Shown piece after piece: positions 1-10,158 of a DNA stretch of 64,000 nucleotides. Each line of letters starts with the position of its first letter. The stretch's first letter is position 1. The stretch is from NCBI RefSeq assembly GCF_007747995.1, contig NZ_CP036276.1:688001-752000 (forward strand). The letters run 5' to 3'. A program made the position numbers and the translations under genes. The stretch comes from Symmachiella dynata. GTDB lineage: Bacteria > Planctomycetota > Planctomycetia > Planctomycetales > Planctomycetaceae. The notes under the pieces were generated by a model. It was not told the DNA's origin, made no database searches, and saw only the letters and a list, made by a program, of their open reading frames with translations.

Positions 1-766
1 ACGGCCGGGACAACGGTTCGTAGCTGCCGTTTCGCACGGTTTCGGTCGAAGGTTGAACGCAACCCTTACCGCTATCCACACCAATCAGCTTTAAGGAATC
101 GCGGTTTTCCGCGTAATAGGCGTAGCCGAAATACCCCAAGGCATACTTGTCGGCTGTCACCCCCCGTACCAAAACGTTGTCGTCTTCGCTCGCGGTATAA
201 TCAGCCCGGCTGGCTTTTTCTTGGCCGACGATCACTTCTGTGAAATAGTCGAATGTCCCAGAGTCGGTACCCGGTCCGTACAGTTTGATTTCTTCAGCCG
301 GCCAAGCGGGATTGATGTCGCTCCATTTTTTGACGGAGCTTTCCGGCTTCCAGATGTCTTTCAATTGTTCCAAGGTCAAGCAATCAAACCAATCGGCTTC
401 AGGATGCGCGACGATTGCTAGACCGTCGTAGGCGACTTCCAACGTCACAAATTCGATTCCCGCTTTTTCGCAGATCGCGCGTTCCGTCTCCTTAATGACT
501 CGCGATGCATCGCAGATATCAATCTCGCCCGAGCCGAACTTCTTAAACCCGGCTCCGGTGCCGGAGGTCCCCACACTGACCTGCACGTCAGGATTGTCTT
601 TGAGAAACTCTTCGGCAACGGCGATCGTAATCGGAGCCACCGTGCTCGAACCGTTGATGCTCACGGCACTCGCACGGCTACTGTCACGATTTCCACATCC
701 CGAAATCGCGACGATTCCTGCGACAAAGGTTATCGCGACCATCAGTCGCATGAAGACGTGATTCAT
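1..766 (-). CDS. PstS-like phosphate-binding lipoprotein (3' end cut by window)
   Basis: Reading the minus strand from the ATG at 766 gives 255 codons open to the window edge, so the C-terminus is missing. The N-terminus has a hydrophobic signal ending in a lipobox (ISGC, Cys24), so a membrane-anchored lipoprotein is expected. The mature part begins with INGSSTVAPI, then GTSGTGAGFKKF, and later GTDSGTFDYF; these Gly/Ser/Thr-rich loops are typical of PstS/SphX phosphate-binding proteins that deliver phosphate to an ABC transporter. It lies 240 bp downstream of a Na+/phosphate cotransporter on the same strand, which supports a phosphate role. The permease genes pstC/pstA are not in view. Family call is strong; ligand is inferred. 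Confidence 0.88.
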   Translation of the reverse strand, partial: MNHVFMRLMVAITFVAGIVAISGCGNRDSSRASAVSINGSSTVAPITIAVAEEFLKDNPDVQVSVGTSGTGAGFKKFGSGEIDICDASRVIKETERAICEKAGIEFVTLEVAYDGLAIVAHPEADWFDCLTLEQLKDIWKPESSVKKWSDINPAWPAEEIKLYGPGTDSGTFDYFTEVIVGQEKASRADYTASEDDNVLVRGVTADKYALGYFGYAYYAENRDSLKLIGVDSGKGCVQPSTETVRNGSYEPLSRP

Positions 767-1006
767 GGTGTCCTCGGTATCCGCTGGGAGAGCCTTGCGC
801 TGCGGAGAGTAGCATAAAGTTGTGAAGAAATTGCAAAGATGCCCTGCGCCGCGGGGAACGCAAATCCGTGGTCGTTCGGGGGGCGTCGAGTGCTAGCGTA
901 TGTTGACCTGGGCTCAGTCGACGACGGGCCGCGCGGTGCGGCAGGGTACGGATCGACAGCGCAGCGGCGGGTGTATCCTTGGGCGGATGGAATGCCAGCG
1001 CGTAGG

Positions 1007-2770
1007 CTACTTTTCGCCGGAAAGGGCTTCGGCGACATTCAACGCGTGGTCCCGCACGCGGACGTACGAATTCAGCGTCGACGTAAAGGCGACACTGACA
1101 AACGGTGGGACTTTTTCGTGCGACAGCCATTCGACGTGTTGCTTCCGCAACTTTTTAGCGAGACGTTTGATTTCCGACGCTCGCCGTTGCGCTTCGGGCA
1201 TCACATCGCCTTGCCGAGACTTGAACGATTCAACGATGAACTTGAGAAACGCCTCGGCTTCCTCGTGCAATCGATCGAGATCGGCACGATGCTTCGCATC
1301 AAAGCGGTGTCCTTGCTGTCGCAACTTGAGATCGAATTTCAGGATACTGCGAATGTAGTCACTGATCGATTCCAATTCGTCCGCCATCCTTAACTGCTGA
1401 CGGCCTTCCTCGATGATCTCGTGCGGAACGTTGGCCGACAGCAAGTTGGTCATGAAAACCACGACCTCGTCCTGAATCGAGTCGAGAACCTCTTCACGGT
1501 GAAACAGCTTGTGTTTGAGTTGCTCGTCCGGTGTGTCCTGATGGGTGAGCTCCTTGAGCCAAGCCATCATTTTTTCGCAGCCTTCACCCATATGAATGAT
1601 TTCGCCACGTGATTGCTCGATCCCAATGACGGGGGTTTCCAGCATGCGGATGTCCAGGTTCGTCAGATGCGGCGTCTCTTTCACACCCGTGTCGGGGACG
1701 AGCCATTTCATGGTTTTGGCAAACCGTCCCCCAAAGGGAAGAAAGACCAACGTATTGGCGAGATTGAACACCGTATGCGTGGCGGCAATGGCCAGCGCCA
1801 CATTCGGAATCGCTTTTTCCGGGGGAACGAATTGACTGCCCGTTAAAAACGCACTGGTGCGCGGTAGGAAATCAAAAGTGAGCCAGGGGATAAAACGCAC
1901 ATATTGAAAAAAGATGATCGAGATCCACAAGACGCCCACCATGTTAAACAGCACGTGAAAATAAGCAGCACGACGGGCGTTCGTCGTCGCCCCGATCGAG
2001 GCGAGCAGCGCCGTGATGGTTGTGCCGATGTTTTCGCCCAAAACGAGCGCTGCTGCCGTTTCGTAATTGATCAATCCCTGCGTCGCCGCGGCAATCGTGA
2101 TCCCCAAAGTGGCTGACGAGGATTGTACGAGGACGGTCAAAATGCAACCAACCAACAGGCATTGGGCAACCCCCATGGCGCTGTCTGCAGTGAAGCGATG
2201 AATAGCCGCTTCGAAAGCGGGCAAATCCTTGATCAACGCACAGGAGTCTTTCATCAACTCCAGTCCGAAAAAGACCATGCCGACGCCCATGAACGTCATG
2301 GCGAGATAACGCAAGCGATCGTTTTTGCTGAATAGATAAACGAAGGCGGCCAGCCCTAGCATGGGCAGACCATATTTGCCGATTTTCAAGACCAGAATCC
2401 ATCCAGTGATTGTCGTGCCGATGTTGGCCCCCATGATCACGCCGATGGCCTGGCTGAGTGTCATCAAACTGCCGTTGACGAAACCGACGACCATTACGGT
2501 TGTCACCGAGCTGGATTGCACAAAACAAGTGACGACAACGCCGACAATGGTGGCCAAATAGCGGTTGTCGGTCACGGCGCTGATCATGCGCCGCAAGCCG
2601 CTCCCAGCAACTGCCTGCATGCCCTCGGACATGTTTTTCATGCCCAGTAAAAACAGCCCCAAGCCACCCACTGCTCCAAAAATCAGCTGAGTCAAGGTCG
2701 CGAGATCAATGGAAGTCAGCTCGGTTTCGGCAGTTCCGCCGGTAGCAGCAAAGAGAATGTCGAGGGGCAT
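1007..2770 (-). CDS. Na+/phosphate cotransporter family protein with C-terminal PhoU-like domain
   Basis: 587 residues, close to the usual length of bacterial NptA/YjbB-type proteins. Two inverted membrane halves each carry the family signature: QSSS at residues 85-88 with GANIGTT at 114-120, and QSSS at 216-219 with GENIGTT at 245-251. Many hydrophobic segments fill residues 25-350. From about residue 370 the protein is charged and helical, like the PhoU-type domain fused to many of these transporters. It would import phosphate (or a related anion) with sodium across the inner membrane. The PstS-like gene follows on the same strand, so the two may respond to phosphate supply together; no Pho box was identified by eye. 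Confidence 0.92.
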   Translation of the reverse strand: MPLDILFAATGGTAETELTSIDLATLTQLIFGAVGGLGLFLLGMKNMSEGMQAVAGSGLRRMISAVTDNRYLATIVGVVVTCFVQSSSVTTVMVVGFVNGSLMTLSQAIGVIMGANIGTTITGWILVLKIGKYGLPMLGLAAFVYLFSKNDRLRYLAMTFMGVGMVFFGLELMKDSCALIKDLPAFEAAIHRFTADSAMGVAQCLLVGCILTVLVQSSSATLGITIAAATQGLINYETAAALVLGENIGTTITALLASIGATTNARRAAYFHVLFNMVGVLWISIIFFQYVRFIPWLTFDFLPRTSAFLTGSQFVPPEKAIPNVALAIAATHTVFNLANTLVFLPFGGRFAKTMKWLVPDTGVKETPHLTNLDIRMLETPVIGIEQSRGEIIHMGEGCEKMMAWLKELTHQDTPDEQLKHKLFHREEVLDSIQDEVVVFMTNLLSANVPHEIIEEGRQQLRMADELESISDYIRSILKFDLKLRQQGHRFDAKHRADLDRLHEEAEAFLKFIVESFKSRQGDVMPEAQRRASEIKRLAKKLRKQHVEWLSHEKVPPFVSVAFTSTLNSYVRVRDHALNVAEALSGEK

Positions 2771-3067
2771 GTCTCACGTAATCCGTCGTTGCGGGTTATT
2801 CCCGGATTCAAATCGGGGAGCGAATTTGGTGGCAATTTAGTTGTCAATTGCGGCCAGAGTATGAAGAATTCGTTAAGATTGTATGAACATCACAAGCCGC
2901 ATCGCCACCATGGACGTCCCGCTCCAAGGAATTATTTCATGAGTCGGTCCCATTGTAGTCCCTGGAACCGTATTGTTGTCTCTAGCGCGAGTCCTCCCTA
3001 CAATAAACCGCGAGATTATCGTTAAAATGCGAGAAATCGCCGTGTTTTCCGGACAAATGTGAGTCGC

Positions 3068-3481
3068 ATGTTCGCCCCGCATCTACTGATCTATGAAAAG
3101 ACTCCTCGTTGGGGGCCGGAACTCAAGCGGCATTTTCTCGGTAGCGGGGTGGTCTCTCGCGCCGTACGCTCTATTGCGGAGATCGGCCGATTGTTGACAA
3201 CGGACCGGGAATGCTTGTTGGTGATGGATTTGCAGGCTGGAGCGGGCGATTGCCTGCGGTTTGTTGCCCAGGCACAACAAGCCAAGTTGTCTGTACGTAC
3301 TTTGCTCATCAGCTCGACGCAAACCCGCGAACTAGAATGGGTGGCCCGAGAACTGGGAGCCGATCATTTTGTCGAGGAGAAGATTGGCGGCAGCGGATTG
3401 GCCCACCTGTGCCAACTCTATCTTGAGCAGTGCCGCACCGCCGCTTCCTCCAGCGACGGTCGATCGGTGTCGGCAATATGA
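3068..3481 (+). CDS. Receiver-like (response-regulator-like) single-domain protein
   Basis: 137 residues from the ATG at 3068; a GTG nine bases upstream is an alternative start. The pattern of alternating hydrophobic strands (LLIYE near 6, LLVMDL near 50, RTLLIS near 80) and helices resembles a CheY-like receiver fold. An Asp in LVMDL (residue 54) sits where the phospho-acceptor is expected, and HFVEEK carries a Lys in the right region. The usual acidic pair after strand 1 is missing (LLIYEKTP), so phosphorylation may not occur. No output domain and no histidine kinase are adjacent. The fold assignment is inference from pattern, not from a clear motif match. Confidence 0.55.
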   Translation: MFAPHLLIYEKTPRWGPELKRHFLGSGVVSRAVRSIAEIGRLLTTDRECLLVMDLQAGAGDCLRFVAQAQQAKLSVRTLLISSTQTRELEWVARELGADHFVEEKIGGSGLAHLCQLYLEQCRTAASSSDGRSVSAI

Positions 3482-3697
3482 CTCTAGACTTCATGGCTGG
3501 TGAGAAGGCACAATCGATACCCTCCTTCGTCAGCGCTGCATGATTTAACGTTTTTCAAGATTCAACTCCGCCGACGGGCGAGGCTCACTAAAATTGTGGG
3601 CGAGGCCCGATCGACAGACCGCTATTTCACTCGCAATACATTTCATAAAGGAACACTTTCGCTGAGCGGACGGCAGCCACCGGCGAAAAACAAAGTT

Positions 3698-4780
3698 ATG
3701 GCAGATACACCGATTACAGAAGCAGCAATCATCGATTGTGCTGGTCGTTTGACCGATCCCGAACTGGGACGTTCCTTCGCGGATGCCCACATGCTCACCG
3801 GCGCAACAGTCGAATCCGCCGGCGACATTCACGTCCAGGTTGAATTGCCGACTCCCGCCTATCCAGGACGGGAACGCATCACCGACGCGATTGCCGCCGC
3901 CATCAAGGAAAAATTCCCTGCAGCGGGACCAGTCACTGTCGACTACTCCTGGAAAGTCAGCGGCAAAGACTCGGGTGGCTCGATTGGATTGCGCTGCAAA
4001 AACGTGATTGCCGTCGGCAGCGGCAAGGGGGGCGTGGGCAAGAGCACCGTGGCGGCATCGCTGGCGTACGGCTTGCACACACTCGGCGCCCGCGTGGGCT
4101 TGATGGATGCCGATGTCTACGGTCCTAGTATTCCGCACATGCTGGGCGCCAGCGGCCAACCGGCGATGGTCGAAAAACAAGGCGAAGATGGACAAACCGT
4201 GCGCCGCATCGAACCGGTAGTCGTCGACGGGCTCAAAACGATGTCGATGGGCTATCTCGTGCCCCCCGAAGAAGCCGTGATCTGGCGGGGACCGATGCTG
4301 CATGGTGCGATTACGCAGTTTCTCAAAGACACTGATTGGGGAGAACTGGATTACCTGTTCATCGACCTGCCGCCGGGAACCGGGGACGTCACTTTGACGT
4401 TGTCGCAGTTGTTGGGCTTAGCCGGCGCGGTCGTCGTCTGCACGCCGCAACAAGTCGCGTTGCTCGATGCGATTAAAGCACTGAAAATGTTTGAGAAGGT
4501 CAAGATTCCCGTACTGGGCATCGTCGAAAATATGTCGGGCGACATCTTCGGCCGTGGAGGAGCGCAACAGGCTTCGCAAAAACACAACGTTCCGTTTTTG
4601 GGGGAATTGCCGATCGATTCCCGCATCCGCATCGATGCCGACGCGGGCCACCTGCAAAAACTCTTCGACGACGACAGCACGGCCAAGCCGCATCTCTTGA
4701 AAATCTGTGAACGGGTTGCGATTGAAATCGCCAAGAATGCACAGGTCAGCTCGCAGATGCCGTCGTTGGAAATTCTCTGA
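3698..4780 (+). CDS. mrp: Mrp/NBP35-family Fe-S cluster carrier ATPase
   Basis: 360 residues from the ATG at 3698. A longer reading frame begins at 3500, but its first 66 codons have no family similarity. Residues 8-88 form an MIP18/DUF59-type domain, followed by a ParA/MinD-type P-loop NTPase with deviant Walker A GSGKGGVGKST (107-117) and DADVYGPSIPHMLG downstream. Family members bind and transfer Fe-S clusters and hydrolyse ATP. The block after GIVENMS (about 275-280), where ApbC/Mrp proteins normally have a CxxC for cluster binding, goes directly to GDIFGRGG, so that cysteine pair is absent. It precedes glnE by 81 bp on the same strand. Confidence 0.93.
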   Translation: MADTPITEAAIIDCAGRLTDPELGRSFADAHMLTGATVESAGDIHVQVELPTPAYPGRERITDAIAAAIKEKFPAAGPVTVDYSWKVSGKDSGGSIGLRCKNVIAVGSGKGGVGKSTVAASLAYGLHTLGARVGLMDADVYGPSIPHMLGASGQPAMVEKQGEDGQTVRRIEPVVVDGLKTMSMGYLVPPEEAVIWRGPMLHGAITQFLKDTDWGELDYLFIDLPPGTGDVTLTLSQLLGLAGAVVVCTPQQVALLDAIKALKMFEKVKIPVLGIVENMSGDIFGRGGAQQASQKHNVPFLGELPIDSRIRIDADAGHLQKLFDDDSTAKPHLLKICERVAIEIAKNAQVSSQMPSLEIL

Positions 4781-4861
4781 AAGGGAGTGGCGAACGAGTT
4801 GATACCTGTCTGTGCAGGAGTTACCGAAATCCAGCCAAACACGCACCAATAACAGGCCGCA

Positions 4862-7800
4862 ATGTACCAAAGCTTCAGCAAACTTTTTGAACGTGGTGAA
4901 CTGGACGATTCCGGCGCGCGAGAATTTTTGGCGACCGTTGGTTTCACCGATCCGGCAGCGGCGTACGAACGACTGACTCAAATCGCCGAAGCGGGGCCGC
5001 ATCGTTCCGAGTTTTGCCGCTGCTTGCCGACCTTGCTGATTACGATGGCCGACATCGCCGACCCCGACGGCGTGTTGATTAAGTTCGACCATTTTTTGCA
5101 GAACGTGCCGGACAAGCTGGAAATGTTCCGCTTCATGGGGGACTCGCCCCGTGCGGTGGAGATGCTCGTCGGACTTTATATGAGCAGCGAGTTTCTCTCC
5201 GAGATCCTTCGCAAAAACCCCGCTTACCTTGCACCGTTGGCCCAGCACCAGCATCTGGCGGAATTAAAAAGCCGTCAGGATTTTTTTGCCGCGGCTCAAG
5301 AATCAATGGCCGGCATGGCCAACGATGCCGCCCAACTCGACGCGCTGCGCCGCTATCAGCGGTGGGAATTGCTGCGCATCGGGGCCTGTGACCTGTTCGG
5401 TTTGGCCGACTTAAAATCCGTCACGGTGCAATTGTCGTTGTTGGCCGATGCGCTGGTGCAGTCCTGTCTGATCATTGCTGCACGGCAAGCGAATGTAGAG
5501 CCGGACAATTTTGCCGTGATCGCCATGGGGAAACTGGGCGGTGAAGAGCTGAATTACAGCAGCGACATCGATCTGATTTTTCTGACCAACGGCGATGCGG
5601 GGAGTTTCCGGCGGTTGGGGCAAAACCTGATTCGGGGAATCAATCAATCGACCCAAGAAGGGTTTTTGTATCGCGTGGATATGCGGTTGCGTCCGTGGGG
5701 CCGGTCGGGTGAACTGGTGACGAAAGTTTCCGGGTATCTGGATTACCTCAAAACCAACGCCATGCTGTGGGAGAAACAAGCGTTACTCAAGGGGCGGATT
5801 ATTGCCGGCGAAATGGAACTGGGCAATGCGTTTTTGGCCGAAGCCCGTCGGGATATCTATGTGACGACCCCCGACGAGGTCCGTACGGGCGTGCATCGCA
5901 TGAAGCAGCAGATCGAAGCCGATTTGAAGCAAAAGGGGCGCAAGTTCGGTGAGGTGAAACTGGGAGCCGGGTCGATCCGCGATGTCGAATTCGTGGCCCA
6001 ATATCTGCAATTGGCCTACGGCGGCAAACACGAACAGATCCGCACCTTCAACACGCTCGACGCACTGGTCCGCTTGGCGGATTTTGGACTGCTCAACGCG
6101 CAAGAATACCGCATTCTCACCGATGGCTATGTCTTCCTCAGAAAGGTCGAACACTCCCTGCAGCTAATGCATTACAAGCAAGCGCATACGTTGCCCAAGA
6201 GTGAAGAGGAACTCAATTACTTGGCCCGGCGGTTGGACTTTCAGGACTCGGCTCATTTCCTCACGCATTATCGCAAACACTCTGAGCAAATCCGCAACGT
6301 CTATCAACAACATTTTGAATCGGACCGAGACCCGCTCGATACTCTGGTCGTCGAAGTCCCCAAATCCGCGGCTTCTCCGGCGCGGCCGCAAGATGCCGCT
6401 GAGGCGGATCTGTTCTCACCGGAAGAAACTGCGCAGCACGAACAGATGGCGGCACGTTTGTCGAACGACCATCTGGTCGAAGTGGCTGCCACCGTTGATG
6501 AGGATGGACGCTGGCAGGTGACCATCGTCTGCGTGGATCATACGGGGCAGTTGTCGTTGATCTGCGGTTTGTTATTTGTGCATGGCTTTCACATCGACGC
6601 CGGCAACGTCGTCAGCCGTTCTTACACGGACAGTTCAGCCGGGCATGGCAACCTGCAGAGAATGGTTGCCGTATTAACGGTCCGGCCCGACACGGGGGTG
6701 ATTAGCGAGGAGTTGTGGACCCGTTACGCCGAGGAGTTGTTGGAACTGACCGCCAAAGTGCACTCCGGCGATCCGTTCGAAGCGCAAGGCGGATTGGCGC
6801 GGCGGGTGGGATTGGCATTGGGACAACTGTCCGGCGTTTCGACGACGCTGTATCCAATGAATATCAAAATCGATAACGACGCCTCCGCCGATTTTACGGT
6901 GTTGTACATCGACGCGGCCGATACGATTGGCTTTTTATATGAACTGACCAATTCGCTCGCGCTGAACAACATTTACCTGGCCCGGGTAGTGGTCCAATTA
7001 TCCGAAGATCGTGTGTACGACACGCTGTATATCACCGACGATCAAGGTCACAAAATCACCGACCCTGCGCAACAACGAGAACTCCGCGCAGCGACGGTCC
7101 TCACAAAATGGTTTACACAGTTATTGCCAAATGCTCCCAACCCGGAATCGGCGCTGCTGCATTTCCGGGAATTCGTCGAACAGATGTTCAGCCGCGATGA
7201 TTGGCTTGATGAAATCGCGACGCTCTCCAATTCCAAAGTCTTAGAAGCACTGGCCCGCTTGTTGGGCGTGAGCGATTTTCTATGGGCCGACTTTTTGCGA
7301 ATGCAGCACGAGAACCTCTTCCCCGTGGTGAGCGATGTCGATGGTTTGGAATCGGCCAAGACCAAAGATCAGCTGCGGGAGGAATTGCTGGAGTTGCTGG
7401 AATCGGCAGAGGATCGTGAGGAAAAAGTTGAGCGGCTAAACAAATTCAAGGATCGTGAAATGTTCCGCGCGGATATGCGGCACATTTTAGGGCATGTCAC
7501 GGAATTCGGTCAGTTTGCCTCGGAGTTGACCGACATTGCCGAAGTCGTCGTCGATGCGGCCTATCAACTAGTCATGACGCGTTTGCTGCATCGTTATGGC
7601 GATCCCAAGTTAAAAGATGGTTCTCCCTGCCCGATGGCTGTCTGTGCCCTGGGGAAGTGCGGCGGTCGCGAAATGGGCTACGCTTCGGACGTCGAGTTGA
7701 TGTTCGTCTACGCCGGTGCGGGACGGACGACCGGCCCGGAGCAAATCACGAATACCGAGTTTTATCGCAAGCTCGTCGAGCGGATTCCCCGCACGATTTC

Positions 7801-8473
7801 AGCCCGCCGCAAGGGGATTTTTGAAATCGATCTGCGGCTGCGGCCTTATGGCAAGGCGGGCGCGCTGGCCGTCTCTTGGGAGGCATTTGAACAGTATTTC
7901 ATGCCGGGCAGCCCGGCGTGGCCCTATGAGCGGCAGGCGCTGGTCAAATTACGACCGATCGGTGGCGATGAGGAATTCGGCAAGCAGGTCGTCAGCTTGC
8001 GGGATCGCTGTATTTACACCGGCGAACCGTTTGACGTGACCGCCATGCGGGGCATGCGCGAACGCCAGCTGCGGGAATTGGTCAAACCAGGAACGTTTAA
8101 CGCCAAGCTTTCTCCCGGCGGGCTGGTTGATGTGGAGTACCTGGTTCAGGGGATGCAGATCACCAACGGCCACACCGATCCGGAATTGCGGGCCACGAAT
8201 ACCCGGGCAGCTTTGAAAGCATTGCGCAATGCCGGTATCCTGACGGAACTAACACGCAAGGAATTGCGTAAGGCGTATGTCTTTTTCCGGCGGCTGATTG
8301 ACGCTTTGCGGATGGTCCGCGGCGATGCCCGCGATCTCACCGTTCCTCCGACCGACAGTGAGGAATTCGAGACCTTGGCCCGCCGCCTCAACTATGAGGA
8401 TGTCGCCGATCTGCATGACGATTTGATGCGACATTCTCAAAAAGTGCAAGAGTTGTCGCATTTGATTGATTAA
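4862..8473 (+). CDS. glnE: Glutamine synthetase adenylyltransferase/deadenylase with inserted ACT domains
   Basis: 1203 residues, about 250 more than the 946 of E. coli GlnE. The N-terminal nucleotidyltransferase half carries [18 protein letters not shown] (residues 223-240, Asp235/Asp237), the deadenylating type. The C-terminal half carries [18 protein letters not shown] (around 930-948), where the usual DxD is D943-V-E945; the general NTase pattern allows Asp or Glu there. Each half ends in a GlnE-type helical section ([15 protein letters not shown] and [14 protein letters not shown]). Between them, residues about 540-620 and 670-735 look like two ACT domains of the GlnD type. GlnE adjusts glutamine synthetase activity by adenylylation in response to nitrogen status. 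The insert suggests direct amino-acid sensing (inference). Confidence 0.92.
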   Translation: MYQSFSKLFERGELDDSGAREFLATVGFTDPAAAYERLTQIAEAGPHRSEFCRCLPTLLITMADIADPDGVLIKFDHFLQNVPDKLEMFRFMGDSPRAVEMLVGLYMSSEFLSEILRKNPAYLAPLAQHQHLAELKSRQDFFAAAQESMAGMANDAAQLDALRRYQRWELLRIGACDLFGLADLKSVTVQLSLLADALVQSCLIIAARQANVEPDNFAVIAMGKLGGEELNYSSDIDLIFLTNGDAGSFRRLGQNLIRGINQSTQEGFLYRVDMRLRPWGRSGELVTKVSGYLDYLKTNAMLWEKQALLKGRIIAGEMELGNAFLAEARRDIYVTTPDEVRTGVHRMKQQIEADLKQKGRKFGEVKLGAGSIRDVEFVAQYLQLAYGGKHEQIRTFNTLDALVRLADFGLLNAQEYRILTDGYVFLRKVEHSLQLMHYKQAHTLPKSEEELNYLARRLDFQDSAHFLTHYRKHSEQIRNVYQQHFESDRDPLDTLVVEVPKSAASPARPQDAAEADLFSPEETAQHEQMAARLSNDHLVEVAATVDEDGRWQVTIVCVDHTGQLSLICGLLFVHGFHIDAGNVVSRSYTDSSAGHGNLQRMVAVLTVRPDTGVISEELWTRYAEELLELTAKVHSGDPFEAQGGLARRVGLALGQLSGVSTTLYPMNIKIDNDASADFTVLYIDAADTIGFLYELTNSLALNNIYLARVVVQLSEDRVYDTLYITDDQGHKITDPAQQRELRAATVLTKWFTQLLPNAPNPESALLHFREFVEQMFSRDDWLDEIATLSNSKVLEALARLLGVSDFLWADFLRMQHENLFPVVSDVDGLESAKTKDQLREELLELLESAEDREEKVERLNKFKDREMFRADMRHILGHVTEFGQFASELTDIAEVVVDAAYQLVMTRLLHRYGDPKLKDGSPCPMAVCALGKCGGREMGYASDVELMFVYAGAGRTTGPEQITNTEFYRKLVERIPRTISARRKGIFEIDLRLRPYGKAGALAVSWEAFEQYFMPGSPAWPYERQALVKLRPIGGDEEFGKQVVSLRDRCIYTGEPFDVTAMRGMRERQLRELVKPGTFNAKLSPGGLVDVEYLVQGMQITNGHTDPELRATNTRAALKALRNAGILTELTRKELRKAYVFFRRLIDALRMVRGDARDLTVPPTDSEEFETLARRLNYEDVADLHDDLMRHSQKVQELSHLID

Positions 8474-8550
8474 GACACGCACAATACACAGGCAACCACG
8501 AGACGATCGGCGCAGCCAGACCCTTTGGCCCGCCTCGCAAGGATAAGACT

Positions 8551-9345
8551 TTGACCACACCGATTAGCAAGACTTTTGCCCAACTCAAAGCCGACGGACG
8601 GATGGCGTTCATGCCGTTTATTACTGCCGGCGATCCCGATATCGAAACCACTGCCGCCTTGATTCGCGAGTTAGCGGCGCAGGGTGTCGATTTGATTGAA
8701 ATCGGATTTCCCTACAGCGATCCCATCGCCGACGGCCCGGTGATTCAGGCTTCCTACACGCGGGCGCTCGAACGAAAACTGCACGTCGACGATATTTTTG
8801 CCTGCGTCCAATCGGTCACCGAGTCCGCTACGGGGAAATTCCCCAATTTGGTCGCGATGGTTGCCTATGCCATCGTGCTCCGCGTCGGCCCAGAGACCTT
8901 CGTCGCCAAGGCCAAAGCGGCCGGGTTCGTGGGATTCATCATTCCCGACTTGCCCGCCGATGAAGCAGAAGAGATGACGCAGATTGTCCGCGGAGCCGGG
9001 TTGGATTTGATTCAATTGATTGCGCCGACAACCACCCGCGAACGGACGGCTAAAATTCTAGAACTCGCCTCGGGCTTTCTGTACTGCATCAGCATTGCCG
9101 GCACGACAGGTGTCCGCGACGACCTGCCGCCGGAGTTGTACGAACAACTCGAATGGCTCAAAACGCAAACCGATGTCCCGCTGGCAGTCGGCTTCGGCGT
9201 CAGCCGCCCAGAACAGGTCGAACCGCTCCGCAAACTGGCCGACGGCGTGATCGTCGGCTCAGCCATCGTCCGCGCCGCTGAGAAAAGCCCCGCAGCGATG
9301 GGCGAATTGGCCGCCGCAATGACCGCCGCCGCACATGGTGGCTAG
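8551..9345 (+). CDS. trpA: Tryptophan synthase alpha subunit
   Basis: 264 residues, normal length. A TTG at 8551 is taken as start: AAGGAT lies 6 bases upstream and residues from there match the family N-terminus, while the first ATG (8602) would delete the first strand. The TIM-barrel signature is clear: residues 49-63 read [15 protein letters not shown], with Glu50 and Asp61 in the positions of the catalytic pair. Further conserved loops are [18 protein letters not shown] and [10 protein letters not shown]. The enzyme cleaves indole-glycerol phosphate and passes indole to TrpB. No trpB is visible nearby, so the trp genes are dispersed here, unlike the classic operon. Confidence 0.96.
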   Translation: MTTPISKTFAQLKADGRMAFMPFITAGDPDIETTAALIRELAAQGVDLIEIGFPYSDPIADGPVIQASYTRALERKLHVDDIFACVQSVTESATGKFPNLVAMVAYAIVLRVGPETFVAKAKAAGFVGFIIPDLPADEAEEMTQIVRGAGLDLIQLIAPTTTRERTAKILELASGFLYCISIAGTTGVRDDLPPELYEQLEWLKTQTDVPLAVGFGVSRPEQVEPLRKLADGVIVGSAIVRAAEKSPAAMGELAAAMTAAAHGG

Positions 9346-9367
9346 CAGCCTGTCCGAATAAGGGTGC

Positions 9368-9433
9368 CACTGGCGGCTTGTCCGCCAGTGCAATGGGTGT
9401 GACCAGAGAAACACTGCTGGACCAGCCAGCAGT
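9368..9433. repeat. Two tandem perfect hairpins downstream of trpA
   Basis: CACTGGCGG (9368-9376) pairs with CCGCCAGTG (9382-9390) over a 5-base loop, and ACTGCTGG (9413-9420) pairs with CCAGCAGT (9426-9433) over a 5-base loop. They lie between the convergent trpA and zinc peptidase genes. No T-tract follows either stem, so this is more like a dispersed intergenic palindrome than a classic terminator, though it may protect transcript ends. Confidence 0.6.
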
Positions 9434-9468
9434 AACACTCGGTGACGGAATGGTTTTTTCGCAGCAAG

Positions 9469-10158
9469 TCAGTCCCGGCTGCGACCGCCCATGAGGATCA
9501 TGACGTAGTACAGGACTGTCATCAGCGTTTGCAACGTGGCGGCGACGTATGTCCATCCGGCGGCGTTGAGTACGTCTTTGACGGCAAGCGCGCCGTCGCG
9601 GTCGACGATATTCAGGTCCGCCAGCACCGCCTTGGCGCGGTTGCTGGCGTCGAATTCGACGGGCAGATTCACGAGCTGGAACAACAACACGCCGCCGTAG
9701 CAAATCACACCCAACCACATCAGCCCCGGCATACTGAATATCAATCCTCCAATGAACAACACCATAAACGCCCTCGGTCCGTACATGGCGGCTGGGACGG
9801 CGAAGTTGCGGATCACCAGCGGCGCGTAGCGCTGCGCATCCTGCATGGCATGCCCGGCTTCGTGGGCGGCGATGCCCACCGCCGCCATCGAACGGCTTTG
9901 ATACACCTCGTGGCTGAGCCGCAGGACCTTTGCCCGTGGATCGTAGTGATCAGACAGTTGCCCGCCGACTTCTTCGATCGCGACACTTTGGCAACCCGCT
10001 TGATCGAGAATATGCCGCGCCGCAGCAGCGCCGCTCAAGGGAGCGGGAATCTGCATCGCCCGGTGATACGCACTTTTCACGCGTGCTTGTGCCCACATCA
10101 TCAAAAGAAACGCAGGGGCCGCAAACAGCAAATACCTGGGATCGAAAAAACCAATCAT
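9469..10158 (-). CDS. Neutral zinc metallopeptidase, YugP/DUF (Zn_peptidase_2) type
   Basis: 229 residues. The zincin motif HEAGH is at 99-103 (AAHEAGHAMQDA). The protein starts with a hydrophobic segment (residues 9-22, LLFAAPAFLLMMWAQ) and has further membrane segments at about 120-165 and near the C-terminus, matching the membrane-bound YugP family of putative neutral zinc peptidases. The preceding PRAKVLRLSHEVYQSRSMAAVGIAAHE block is also family-typical. Substrate unknown. It is convergent with trpA and stands alone. Confidence 0.9.
   Translation of the reverse strand: MIGFFDPRYLLFAAPAFLLMMWAQARVKSAYHRAMQIPAPLSGAAAARHILDQAGCQSVAIEEVGGQLSDHYDPRAKVLRLSHEVYQSRSMAAVGIAAHEAGHAMQDAQRYAPLVIRNFAVPAAMYGPRAFMVLFIGGLIFSMPGLMWLGVICYGGVLLFQLVNLPVEFDASNRAKAVLADLNIVDRDGALAVKDVLNAAGWTYVAATLQTLMTVLYYVMILMGGRSRD

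Noticed and set aside
684-1130. A 148-codon minus-strand frame between the PstS-like and Na/Pi genes
   Set aside because: Arg/Pro-rich, overlaps both real genes in another frame, no ribosome site or family match.
3500-3697. A 66-codon N-terminal extension of the Mrp gene
   Set aside because: The protein family begins with the MIP18-like domain from the ATG at 3698; the extension is basic and shows no similarity to a known signal or domain.
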